DNA from: an uncultured Collinsella sp.
GTDB taxonomy: Bacteria; Actinomycetota; Coriobacteriia; Coriobacteriales; Coriobacteriaceae
Length of the DNA: 5,752 nucleotides
Direction: 5' to 3'
Assembly: GCA_900542965.1 (NCBI GenBank)
Contig: UQPY01000085.1
Location: forward strand, 1 to 5,752
Shown here: positions 1 through 5,752 of the stretch, one piece after another
How the letters are laid out: each line of letters starts with the position of its first letter
Position numbering within the stretch: the stretch's first letter is position 1
Notes under the pieces: model-generated
Seen by the model: the letters and a program-made list of their open reading frames with translations, nothing else
The model's database searches: none
What the model was told of the DNA's origin: nothing
Position numbers and translations under genes: made by a program

Positions 1-27
1 GGAGAGAGCGCTCCCGCAAACTGCCTC

Positions 28-57
28 TTGACAACTTATAGGAGCGTCGGTTTTGAT
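28..57 (+). promoter_or_regulatory. Candidate plus-strand promoter, antisense to folC
   Basis: TTGACA (28-33) is a perfect -35 hexamer, followed after 18 bases by TTTGAT (52-57), a 4 of 6 match to -10. It would transcribe into the 3' end of folC on the opposite strand. It overlaps the minus-strand candidate at 35-64, so probably at most one is real. Confidence 0.22.
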
Positions 58-64
58 TTTGCAA
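35..64 (-). promoter_or_regulatory. Candidate promoter downstream of folC, reading off the left end
   Basis: On the minus strand TTGCAA (59-64), an 18-base spacer and TATAAG (35-40) match the -35 consensus at 4 of 6 positions and the -10 at 5 of 6. It would start near base 28 and serve a gene beyond the left edge in the same orientation as folC. The rest of 1-154 holds no gene I can support. Confidence 0.35.
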
Positions 65-154
65 TTCTCGGCATGGTTGAGGGTAACCGGTCAAACGTAG
101 TAGATAGGCCCATTTCGTGGCGAGCAGGTCAACTAGCTACCCTGCGGAAGGGCT

Positions 155-1498
155 CTAGCGGAGCAGACCGGCCACTTCGCCGGCTAGGGTGATGGTGCCG
201 GCTGCTACGAAGGGCTCGCCCGCGGCTTCGAAAGCTTCGAGGGCCTCGGACACGCTGGAGTACACGCCCGCAAGCTTGTCCGCGTCCACCAGGGCAGCGA
301 GCTCCTCTGCCGGCAGGGCGCGATCGGAATCGGTCTGGGTTACGACCACGTGCGGGAAGGCCGGGATCAGCACATCGACGATACCCGCCACATCCTTGTC
401 GGCCAGCGCGGCGCATAGCAGCGTGGGGCGATTCTCTACGCACGGATCGATCTCGTCCAGCGCGCTCACAAAGTTCTCGCAGCTCTGAGGGTTATGGCAG
501 GCGTCGATCAGCTTGAGCGGATCGGTCCCCAGCACGTCAAAACGCCCCGGTGTGGGGCAACCCATAAGCGAAGCGTCGAGCGCATCGTGGTCGAGCTCGC
601 GGCCCAGATAACCCTCGCAAAGCATAATCGCGCACGCAGCATTCTGCGGCTGATAGGCCGGTTTGACCATGCTCGACGTATAAATCGCGCGCGGCGTGGT
701 GCAGCTAAACTCAACCGTATCGCCCACGTGCTCCGGCACCTTGGTCGTGGAGTGGCTCACCACGAGCGGCACCACACCGCACTCACGACAACGGGCATCC
801 ATCACGCGCTGAACGCTCGCCTCGTGAGTGCCCTCGCCCAAAACGACCAAACGCCCAGGCTTAATAACCGCAGCCTTCTCCCCCGCAATGGCCTCGAGCG
901 TATCGCCCAAAATACGTGTGTGATCGAGCCCAATGCCCGTAATGGCTACGGCCACGGGATCGGTCGCACTCGTAGCATCCCAGCGTCCGCCCATGCCAAC
1001 CTCAAGCACGGCAACATCCACCGCGGCCTCGGCAAACACCACCAGTGCGGCAGCCGTCAGCAGGTCAAACGGCGTGATGGTATAGGCGCGCTCCCCCGCC
1101 GCCACACGACGAGCATTCACGCGATGCCCCGCCTCAACAGCGGCAGAAACGCCACGGGCAAACGCCCCATCGCTCACAACGTGCCCATCGACCTCCATGC
1201 GCTCGGGATAGCGCACCAACTGCGGCGACGTATACAGTGCGGTCTTTAACCCCTCGCCACGAAGGATGGCAGCCGAAAAACGCGTGGTCGAAGTCTTGCC
1301 ATTGGTACCGGCAACCTGAATGCAATCGAAATACTCATCCGGACGTCCCAGCTCATCAAGCATATCGACAACCGTCTCGAGCAAAGGACCAGCATCCCCA
1401 GAAATCCGCCCCGTATCAGCAGCCAGCCCAACAGCCTCATCAAACGAAAGCAAATCAAACGAAAAAGGAACGACATACGACCCAGAACGCTTAGCCAT
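155..1498 (-). CDS. folC: Folylpolyglutamate synthase / dihydrofolate synthase
   Basis: FolC is a cytoplasmic Mur-ligase-family enzyme that uses ATP to add glutamate to dihydropteroate and/or to folates, giving dihydrofolate and polyglutamylated cofactors. From the preferred ATG (MAKRSG) it has 447 residues, normal for the family. It shows the P-loop AGTNGKTST (63-71), the substrate-loop region TSPQLVRYPERMEVDG (90-105), LEVGMGGRWDATS (165-177), GIGLDHT (188-194), EKAAVIKPG (207-215) with the Lys expected to be carbamylated, the C-terminal-domain motif DACHNPQS (332-339), and GTITLAGEV (434-442) near the end. An in-frame extension upstream adds MMGLFFCYGGLWV, but this is read from terminator sequence and is rejected as the start. 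Whether it has both dihydrofolate and folylpolyglutamate synthase activities cannot be told from the sequence. It follows valS as in many Actinobacteria, but a terminator stands between them. Confidence 0.95.
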   Translation of the reverse strand: MAKRSGSYVVPFSFDLLSFDEAVGLAADTGRISGDAGPLLETVVDMLDELGRPDEYFDCIQVAGTNGKTSTTRFSAAILRGEGLKTALYTSPQLVRYPERMEVDGHVVSDGAFARGVSAAVEAGHRVNARRVAAGERAYTITPFDLLTAAALVVFAEAAVDVAVLEVGMGGRWDATSATDPVAVAITGIGLDHTRILGDTLEAIAGEKAAVIKPGRLVVLGEGTHEASVQRVMDARCRECGVVPLVVSHSTTKVPEHVGDTVEFSCTTPRAIYTSSMVKPAYQPQNAACAIMLCEGYLGRELDHDALDASLMGCPTPGRFDVLGTDPLKLIDACHNPQSCENFVSALDEIDPCVENRPTLLCAALADKDVAGIVDVLIPAFPHVVVTQTDSDRALPAEELAALVDADKLAGVYSSVSEALEAFEAAGEPFVAAGTITLAGEVAGLLR

Positions 1499-1507
1499 AA
1501 CCCAAAG

Positions 1508-1513
1508 TCCCCC
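1508..1513 (-). promoter_or_regulatory. Probable folC ribosome binding site
   Basis: GGGGGA on the minus strand sits 9 bases before the ATG at 1496-1498. The earlier in-frame starts (ATG at 1532-1534, TTG at 1535-1537) lie inside the terminator stem and loop and have no purine-rich site before them, so this site decides the start. Confidence 0.55.
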
Positions 1514-1517
1514 ATAA

Positions 1518-1553
1518 CAGAAAAAGAGGCCCATCAAAAAGAATGAGCCCCTC
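1518..1553 (-). terminator. Intrinsic terminator immediately upstream of folC
   Basis: On the minus strand GAGGGGCTCAT (1543-1553) pairs with ATGGGCCTCTT (1524-1534) over 11 bp, including three G-U pairs, around an 8-base loop TCTTTTTG. The U-run TTTTT (1521-1525) overlaps the end of the stem. The three wobble pairs would be A/C mismatches in plus-strand RNA, so the structure favours minus-strand transcripts. It ends roughly 20 bases before the folC ATG. It may terminate valS transcription, act as an attenuator for folC, or both. Confidence 0.75.
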
Positions 1554-1595
1554 GCGTTGACAATATCAGCCTTTATCCGCTTGCAGCGAGATCAA

Positions 1596-1613
1596 GGCCA
1601 CAACCAAGTGGCC
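1596..1613. repeat. Small perfect hairpin in the valS-folC gap
   Basis: GGCCAC (1596-1601) and GTGGCC (1608-1613) are exact reverse complements around the six-base loop AACCAA. It lies between the large palindrome and the terminator before folC. It may be part of a structured folC leader, or chance. Confidence 0.4.
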
Positions 1614-1651
1614 CTAACCTACCAGTTGCAAACAACCACGTAAACGAAGTA

Positions 1652-1766
1652 GGAGCGGCCCGATGCTTTGCTCGCCGCAAGTTCCGCACGCAAAGGACAG
1701 CACTTAATGTGCTGTCCGTCTTGCGCAGGACTGTCCGCAGCGGAGAGCAAAGCATCGGGACGCGCC
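1652..1766. repeat. Large branched palindromic element between valS and folC
   Basis: The outer arms are CCCGATGCTTTGCTCGCCGC (1659-1678) and GCGGAGAGCAAAGCATCGGG (1740-1759), reverse complements with one mismatch in 20. Outward pairing continues with two more mismatches to about 1652 and 1766. At the centre is a perfect 9-bp hairpin, GGACAGCAC (1695-1703) and GTGCTGTCC (1709-1717), with loop TTAAT. It is flanked by a 5-bp helix, CGCAA (1689-1693) with TTGCG (1721-1725). GGACAG or its complement recurs three times. The whole element could fold into a long branched stem in DNA or RNA. It starts 12 bases after the valS stop and has no U-tract, so it is not a standard terminator. It may be a REP- or MITE-like dispersed repeat or an mRNA 3'-end stabiliser; I see no clear target duplication and no recognised family. 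Confidence 0.85.
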
Positions 1767-1778
1767 CCCAAGTAAACC

Positions 1779-4475
1779 TTACGAGAAGTCAGCAACCTGA
1801 GCAGTCAGCGCCGCCAGGATCTCCTTGAGCTCAGCTGCACGGTCCCTCTTCTTCTGGACCACCGCGGGCGCGGCCTTAGCCACAAAGCCCTCGTTGGCGA
1901 GCGTCTTCTCGCAACCGGCGAGCTCCTTCTGGGCCGCGGCGATCTCCTTCTCCAGGCGCGCCTTCTCGGCCGAAAGGTCAACCTTGCCCTCGAGCACCAC
2001 AAAGACCTCGACGCCACTGTCAACAACGGCGATGCTCGCAGCCGGCTTCTCAACATCGGTGCCCATAACCAGCGAAGCCGTGTTGGCCAGCGGCTCAATC
2101 GTGGAGCGCAGGCTCTCGAGCTTCTTGATGTCCTCGGCACCGGCGCGCACGACCACGTCGAGCTCGGCCTTGGGGCTCAAACGATAACGCGAACGCGTGG
2201 CGCGGGCGGCGGAAACGACGGTGCGGCACAGCTCAAACGCGCGCTCGGCGTCCTCGTCGACGTACTTGGCGTAGTCGGCGGGCTCGGGCCACTTGGCGAT
2301 CATGAGCGCCTCGGCGCGGTCAACGTTGCCTTCGGCGTCCAGATCGAGCACGCTGGCCGGCATGTTGTCCCAGATCTCCTCGGTGACAAACGGCATAAGC
2401 GGGTGCATCAGGCGAATGGAGGTGTCGAGCACAAAGATCAGGTTGCGCTGAGCCTGCAGACGGCCCTCGCCCTTCAGGCGGGCCTTGGTGACCTCGACGT
2501 ACCAGTCGCAGACCTCGTTCCAGAAGAACTGCTGCACGCCGCGGGCCATGTCGCCAAAGGTGTACTTCTCGATACCCTCGGTGACCATCTTCACAGCCTT
2601 GGCCAGGCGGCTGAACATCCAGGCGTCGGCCGGCGTCTCCACGACAGGATCGCCGGGCGTGTAGCCCTCCATGTTCATGAGCAGGAAGCGGCTGGCGTTC
2701 CAGATCTTGGTCACAAAGCTCTTGGCCTGGTCGGTACGCGGGCTATCGATGAGCTTCTTGGTCTTCTTGTCGATGTTCGCGTCGAACTTGACGTCCTGGT
2801 TGTTGGTGCACAGCGTAAGCAGGTTGTAACGCATGGCGTCGGCACCGTACATGCCAATGAGGTCCATGGGGTCGACACCGTTGCCCTTGGACTTGGACAT
2901 GCGACTGCCGTCCTTGGCCAGAATCGTCGGGTAGATGACAACGTCCTTAAACGGCACCTCGTCCAGGAAGTACAGCGAGCTCATGACCATGCGGGCGACC
3001 CACAGCGCGATGATGTCGCGCGCGGTGACGAGCGCCGTCGTGGGGTGATGGCCCTCGAGCAGCTCCGGCTTTTGCGGCCAGCCCTGCGTGGCGAAGGTCC
3101 AAAGCTGCGAGCTGAACCAGGTGTCCAGCACGTTCTCGTCCTGGTGCACGTGATGGCCGCCGCACTTGGGGCACACGTCGGTGTCCTCGGTAAGGGCGTC
3201 CTCCCAGCCGCAGTCCTCGCAGTAGAACACAGGGATACGGTGGCCCCACCACAGCTGACGACTGATGCACCAGTCCTTTAGGTTCTCCATCCAGGTGGTG
3301 TAGGTCTGCGTCCAGCGCGCGGGGTGGAAAGTGACCTTGCCGGAGTTGACGGCGTCGAGCGCCGGCCCCTTGAGCTTGTCGACGGCGACGAACCACTGCT
3401 CGGACAGCCACGGCTCCAGGGCGGCGTCGCAGCGGTAGCAGTGCATGACGGAGTGGTCGTGGTCCTCGACGTGATCGAGCAGGCCGTGCTCCTCAAACCA
3501 CTTGATGACGGCCTCGCGGCACTCCTCGCGGGTCATGCCAGTGAACTCGCCGTAGCCTTCGACGACCACCGCGTGCTCGTCAAAGATGTTAATCTGCGGC
3601 AGATCGTGGGCCTGACCCATAGCGTAATCGTTGGGGTCGTGGGCCGGGGTGACCTTAACGAAGCCGGAACCGAAGTTGGCGTCGACATGCCAGTCCTCAA
3701 AGATAGGAATTTCGCGGTCGACGATGGGGAGCTTAACGGTCTTGCCCACAAAGGCGGCCTTCTCGGGGTCCTTCGGGGAGACGGCGACGCCCGTGTCGCC
3801 GAGCATGGTCTCGGGGCGCGTGGTGGCGACGACGATGTAGTCCTGGCCGTTTACCGGCTCGGTCAGCGGGTAGCGCAGGTGCCACAGGTGGCCCTTCTCG
3901 TCCTTGTACTCGGCCTCGTCGTCCGAGATAGCGGTGGTGCAGTTGGGGCACCAGTTGACGATGCGCTTGCCGCGATAGATCAGGCCGTCGTGGTACCAAT
4001 CGCAGAAGACCTTGCGCACGGCCTGGGCATAGTCCTCGTCCATGGTGAAGCGCTCGTTGTCGAAGTCGACGGAGCAGCCCATACGCTTGATCTGCTCGAC
4101 GATGATGCCGCCGTACTCGTGGGTCCAGTCCCAGCAGGCGTCGACAAACTTGTAGCGACCGATCTCCAGGCGGCTGATGCCCTCGCTCTTGAGCTTCTTG
4201 TCGACCTTGGTCTGCGTAGCGATACCGGCATGGTCGGTGCCGAGCACCCAGCGCGTGGACTTGCCGCGCATGCGGGCCATACGGATGATGGCGTCCTGGA
4301 TGGAGTCGTCGGTGGCGTGACCCATGTGGAGCTTGCCGGTCACATTGGGAGGCGGAATGGTGACGGTGCAGTCGCCCACGCCCTCACGGCGCTTATAGTA
4401 GCCGCCGTCGAGCCACTTCTGCAGAATCGCCGGCTCGTTGGTCGACGGATCGTAGTTCTTGGGCATTTCTTCCAT
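1779..4475 (-). CDS. valS: Valine--tRNA ligase (ValRS)
   Basis: This class I aminoacyl-tRNA synthetase activates valine with ATP, charges tRNA-Val in the cytoplasm and hydrolyses mischarged Thr-tRNA-Val. The 898-residue length is normal for bacterial ValRS. In order it shows the ValRS-type HIGH region PPPNVTGKLHMGH (41-53); a WCPNC cysteine pair (176, 179); CP1 editing-domain signatures TTRPETMLGDTGVAV (218-232) and HDPNDYAMG (279-287); further paired cysteines at 346/349, 419/422 and 435/438 that may form zinc knuckles; WWGHRIPVF (409-417); the KMSKS loop as RMSKS (525-529); the anticodon-binding domain with KIWNASRF (590-597) and HPLMPFVTEEIW (691-702); and a C-terminal Lys/Glu/Ala-rich coiled coil (about 833-895), the tRNA-binding arm typical of ValRS. 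PPPNVTGKLHMGH separates it from IleRS and LeuRS. No T-box leader was found upstream. The gene is intact, with no frameshift or missing catalytic motif. Confidence 0.98.
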   Translation of the reverse strand: MEEMPKNYDPSTNEPAILQKWLDGGYYKRREGVGDCTVTIPPPNVTGKLHMGHATDDSIQDAIIRMARMRGKSTRWVLGTDHAGIATQTKVDKKLKSEGISRLEIGRYKFVDACWDWTHEYGGIIVEQIKRMGCSVDFDNERFTMDEDYAQAVRKVFCDWYHDGLIYRGKRIVNWCPNCTTAISDDEAEYKDEKGHLWHLRYPLTEPVNGQDYIVVATTRPETMLGDTGVAVSPKDPEKAAFVGKTVKLPIVDREIPIFEDWHVDANFGSGFVKVTPAHDPNDYAMGQAHDLPQINIFDEHAVVVEGYGEFTGMTREECREAVIKWFEEHGLLDHVEDHDHSVMHCYRCDAALEPWLSEQWFVAVDKLKGPALDAVNSGKVTFHPARWTQTYTTWMENLKDWCISRQLWWGHRIPVFYCEDCGWEDALTEDTDVCPKCGGHHVHQDENVLDTWFSSQLWTFATQGWPQKPELLEGHHPTTALVTARDIIALWVARMVMSSLYFLDEVPFKDVVIYPTILAKDGSRMSKSKGNGVDPMDLIGMYGADAMRYNLLTLCTNNQDVKFDANIDKKTKKLIDSPRTDQAKSFVTKIWNASRFLLMNMEGYTPGDPVVETPADAWMFSRLAKAVKMVTEGIEKYTFGDMARGVQQFFWNEVCDWYVEVTKARLKGEGRLQAQRNLIFVLDTSIRLMHPLMPFVTEEIWDNMPASVLDLDAEGNVDRAEALMIAKWPEPADYAKYVDEDAERAFELCRTVVSAARATRSRYRLSPKAELDVVVRAGAEDIKKLESLRSTIEPLANTASLVMGTDVEKPAASIAVVDSGVEVFVVLEGKVDLSAEKARLEKEIAAAQKELAGCEKTLANEGFVAKAAPAVVQKKRDRAAELKEILAALTAQVADFS

Positions 4476-4479
4476 ATAT

Positions 4480-4487
4480 CTCTCCCT
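4480..4487 (-). promoter_or_regulatory. valS ribosome binding site
   Basis: AGGGAGAG on the minus strand lies just before the ATG at 4473-4475; the core GGGAG is 6 bases from it. This spacing supports the first ATG (protein start MEEMPKNY). A second in-frame ATG three codons on (4464-4466) has only a weaker GGAAG at short distance. Confidence 0.75.
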
Positions 4488-4495
4488 GTCCCGCC

Positions 4496-4535
4496 GGGGA
4501 GGAATGTAGGCCCGCCAGGGTCTGCATTCCTCCCC
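4496..4535 (-). promoter_or_regulatory. Perfect 11-bp hairpin in the valS leader
   Basis: GGGGAGGAATG (4496-4506) and CATTCCTCCCC (4525-4535) are exact reverse complements. Inside them, CCC/GGG and two further pairs continue the stem around a GCCA loop. In minus-strand RNA the extension is broken by two A/C mismatches; in plus-strand RNA these become G-U pairs, giving 18 consecutive pairs. No U-tract follows on either strand, so it is not an obvious terminator. In the valS transcript the 3' arm, CAUUCCUCCCC, ends 8 bases before the ribosome binding site AGGGAGAG and contains CUCCC, complementary to its GGGAG. The structure is certain as sequence; a regulatory role is inferred. Confidence 0.6.
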
Positions 4536-4556
4536 TTAGGTATCGATTACTTCAGT

Positions 4557-4585
4557 CTGATATGACTTCGCTGAGGCTTAAACAA
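4557..4585 (-). promoter_or_regulatory. Candidate valS promoter
   Basis: After the clpX terminator the minus strand has TTGTTT (4580-4585), a 17-base spacer and TATCAG (4557-4562). This matches the -35 consensus at 3 of 6 positions and the -10 consensus at 4 of 6. A start near 4550 would give a leader of about 75 bases containing the hairpin at 4496-4535. A promoter is expected here because a strong terminator precedes the gene, but this exact site is only a weak match. Confidence 0.3.
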
Positions 4586-4620
4586 ACACACAGAATAACA
4601 CAGGTAGTTGGGGTTATTGC

Positions 4621-4665
4621 GTATATATAAAATAGCCTCCGACCGCGGGTGGCCGGAGGCTATTT
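4621..4665 (-). terminator. Intrinsic terminator after clpX
   Basis: A perfect 12-bp inverted repeat (AAATAGCCTCCG at 4630-4641, CGGAGGCTATTT at 4654-4665) encloses a 12-base loop. On the minus strand the GC-rich stem is followed by CTATTTTATATATA, an AU-rich run suited to Rho-independent release. The plus-strand side is much less U-rich, so the orientation fits clpX, whose stop codon lies 21 bases upstream. It should largely separate clpX transcription from valS. Confidence 0.88.
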
Positions 4666-4686
4666 GCAAACACGTTTTAGGCAGGT

Positions 4687-5703
4687 CTAGCCGTAGATGC
4701 GCTGGGGCTGTTCTTCGCCCTTTACGGAGGCTTCGGTTACGACGACCTTGGAAACGCCCTCCTCGCTGGGGAGGTCGAACATCGTCTGCTGCAGCACGTC
4801 CTCGCAGATGGCACGCAGTCCGCGGGCGCCGGTCTTGCGGGCGAGCGCCATGCGGGCAATCTCGTGCAGGGCCGCGTCCTCAAACTCAAGCTCGACGTCC
4901 TCGAGCTGGAACATCTTGCGGTATTGACGCACCACGGCGTTCTTGGGCTCGGTCAGGATCGACACCAGATCGTCCTCGTCGAGCGCCTGTGTCTGGGTGA
5001 CGACAGGCGTACGGCCCACGAACTCGGGGATCATGCCAAAGGCGTTGAGGTCCTGCGGGAGCACCTGGCGCAGCAGGTCGTTCTCGTCAACCGAAGTGGG
5101 TCCGGCGATCTCGGAGTTAAAGCCCACGCCCTTGTTGCCCACGCGATCGGCGATGATCTTGTCCAGGCCAACGAAGGCACCGCCGCAGATGAACAGGATG
5201 TTGGTCGTGTCGATCTGCAGTAGCTCCTGCTGGGGATGCTTGCGGCCGCCGGTGGGCGGAACGCTTGCCACCGTGCCCTCAAGAATCTTAAGCAGCGCCT
5301 GCTGAACGCCCTCGCCCGAAACATCGCGAGTGATGGAGAGGTTCTCGGCCTTGCGGGCGATCTTGTCGATCTCGTCCACGTAGATGATGCCCACCTGCGC
5401 GCGCTCAATGTCGCCGTCGGCGGCGTTGATGAGCTTGAGCAGGATGTTCTCCACGTCCTCGCCCACGTAACCGGCCTCGGTGAGCGCGGTGGCGTCGGCG
5501 ATGGCAAACGGCACCTCGAGGATGCGCGCGAGCGTCTGGGCCAGCAGCGTCTTACCGGTACCGGTGGGACCGAGCAGCAGGATGTTGGACTTGGCGAGCT
5601 CCACCTCGTCCATATCGTCGTCGAACTGGGCACCCATGCCGTCGCCAAAGGCGGACACCGCGGCACCGCCCTCGATCACGCGACGGTAGTGGTTGTACAC
5701 GGC
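4687..5703 (-). CDS. clpX: ATP-dependent Clp protease ATP-binding subunit ClpX, 5'-partial (contig end)
   Basis: ClpX is a cytoplasmic AAA+ unfoldase that forms a hexamer, recognises tagged substrates and threads them into ClpP. The genuine part encodes 338 residues. Numbered from the first genuine codon (Ala, 5701-5703), it shows Walker A GPTGTGKT (about 45-52), the pore-loop motif GYVG (78-81), Walker B IIYVDEID (106-113), the RKH loop (154-156), a VGF tripeptide at the ClpP-docking IGF-loop position (193-195), the arginine-finger box PEFVGR (226-231) and sensor-2 GARGLR (292-297). It ends IYG-stop. About 85 N-terminal residues, including the family's four-cysteine zinc domain, are missing because the contig stops. 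An open frame extends to a GTG at 5716-5718, but its first five residues (MYKRQ) come from adapter, so that is not the start. The segment between AVYNHYRR and Walker A is Gly/Asp-rich and somewhat longer than in E. coli. A terminator follows 21 bases after the stop. Identification is very secure. Confidence 0.97.
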   Translation of the reverse strand, partial: AVYNHYRRVIEGGAAVSAFGDGMGAQFDDDMDEVELAKSNILLLGPTGTGKTLLAQTLARILEVPFAIADATALTEAGYVGEDVENILLKLINAADGDIERAQVGIIYVDEIDKIARKAENLSITRDVSGEGVQQALLKILEGTVASVPPTGGRKHPQQELLQIDTTNILFICGGAFVGLDKIIADRVGNKGVGFNSEIAGPTSVDENDLLRQVLPQDLNAFGMIPEFVGRTPVVTQTQALDEDDLVSILTEPKNAVVRQYRKMFQLEDVELEFEDAALHEIARMALARKTGARGLRAICEDVLQQTMFDLPSEEGVSKVVVTEASVKGEEQPQRIYG

Positions 5704-5752
5704 CTGTCTCTTATACACATCTGACGCTGCCGACGACTAGTCGAGTGTAGAT
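5704..5752 (+). other. Illumina Nextera adapter read-through (synthetic, not genomic)
   Basis: Bases 5704-5722 are CTGTCTCTTATACACATCT, the 19-bp Tn5 mosaic end used in Nextera libraries. Bases 5723-5736 (GACGCTGCCGACGA) complete the reverse complement of the read-1 transposon adapter. Bases 5737-5744 (CTAGTCGA) sit where the i5 index belongs; the reverse complement TCGACTAG matches, from memory, Nextera index S513. Bases 5745-5752 (GTGTAGAT) begin the reverse complement of the P5 flow-cell sequence. The order and junctions are exact, so this is untrimmed library adapter at the contig end. It should be removed before annotation. Confidence 0.99.

Noticed and set aside
73..192. 39-codon plus-strand frame (MVEGNRSNVVDR...) just after the TTGACA candidate
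   Set aside because: It has no Shine-Dalgarno site, overlaps the end of folC on the other strand and shows no recognisable motif. It is only interesting if the plus-strand promoter proves real.
1573..1755. 60-codon minus-strand frame (MLCSPLRTVLRK...) between valS and folC
   Set aside because: It begins within the outer arm of the palindrome and runs through both hairpins, has no ribosome binding site, and resembles no known protein. Its composition is explained by the repeat.
3324..4565. 413-codon plus-strand open frame antisense to valS
   Set aside because: It lies opposite intact valS in GC-rich DNA, where long antisense frames arise from codon bias. Its translation is rich in Val/Leu/Asp/Gly with no recognisable domain and no start signal. 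The same applies to the plus-strand frames at 2403-3281 and 494-1249.
4642..4653. T-box-like letters (ACCGCGGGTGG) in the clpX terminator loop
   Set aside because: They occur on the plus strand, opposite to valS, and in the wrong order (ACCGCG before GGGTGG). They are the loop of a terminator, not a T-box core.
4687..5703. ClpX as a naturally truncated, zinc-domain-less variant
   Set aside because: The missing N-terminus coincides exactly with the adapter junction, so the truncation is due to the contig end.
1..5703. CRISPR arrays, tRNA or rRNA genes, phage or insertion-sequence genes
   Set aside because: I saw no regularly spaced direct repeats, cloverleaf sequences, rRNA stretches, transposase or integrase genes. 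The genuine part is ordinary core genome apart from the intergenic structures listed.
5704..5722. Tn5/IS50 insertion end
   Set aside because: The mosaic end is followed directly by the synthetic read-1 adapter, index and P5 bases, so it is library DNA rather than a transposon in the genome.
5236..5724. Plus-strand open frame running into the contig end
   Set aside because: It is antisense to clpX and its C-terminus (LSLIHI) is adapter sequence.

Overview
The window is the end of an assembled contig, apparently from a high-GC Gram-positive bacterium. Three consecutive housekeeping genes lie on the minus strand: clpX (partial), valS and folC. This order is well known in Actinobacteria. The moderately high GC, intrinsic terminators and protein sequences suggest a gut Coriobacteriia such as Collinsella. 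That assignment is an inference from gene order and style, not a database result.

Layout, in transcription order from right to left. Bases 5704-5752 are not genomic: they match the Illumina Nextera adapter (Tn5 mosaic end, read-1 adapter, an 8-base i5 index, start of P5). Genuine sequence begins at 5703, inside clpX, which lacks its N-terminal zinc-binding domain only because the contig stops there. clpX ends at 4687 and is followed at once by a strong intrinsic terminator. The 211-base gap before valS also holds a weak candidate promoter and a perfect 11-bp hairpin just upstream of the valS ribosome binding site. valS (898 codons) is complete and carries all class I ValRS signatures. The 241-base gap between valS and folC holds a large branched palindrome of about 115 bases, a small hairpin, and a second minus-strand terminator. 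The U-tract of that terminator ends only about 20 bases before the folC start. folC (447 codons from the preferred start) is complete. The last 154 bases (1-154) contain no convincing gene, but do contain two overlapping candidate promoters of opposite orientation.

The genes do not form one pathway. ClpX unfolds proteins for ClpP degradation, ValRS charges tRNA-Val, and FolC makes or extends folates. The two terminators suggest the three are not simply one polycistronic operon and that each gap is a control point.

I found no convincing new multigene system. The items worth a second look are the adapter read-through with its artefactual MYKRQ protein start, the palindromic element between valS and folC, the attenuator-like terminator before folC, and the hairpin in the valS leader.
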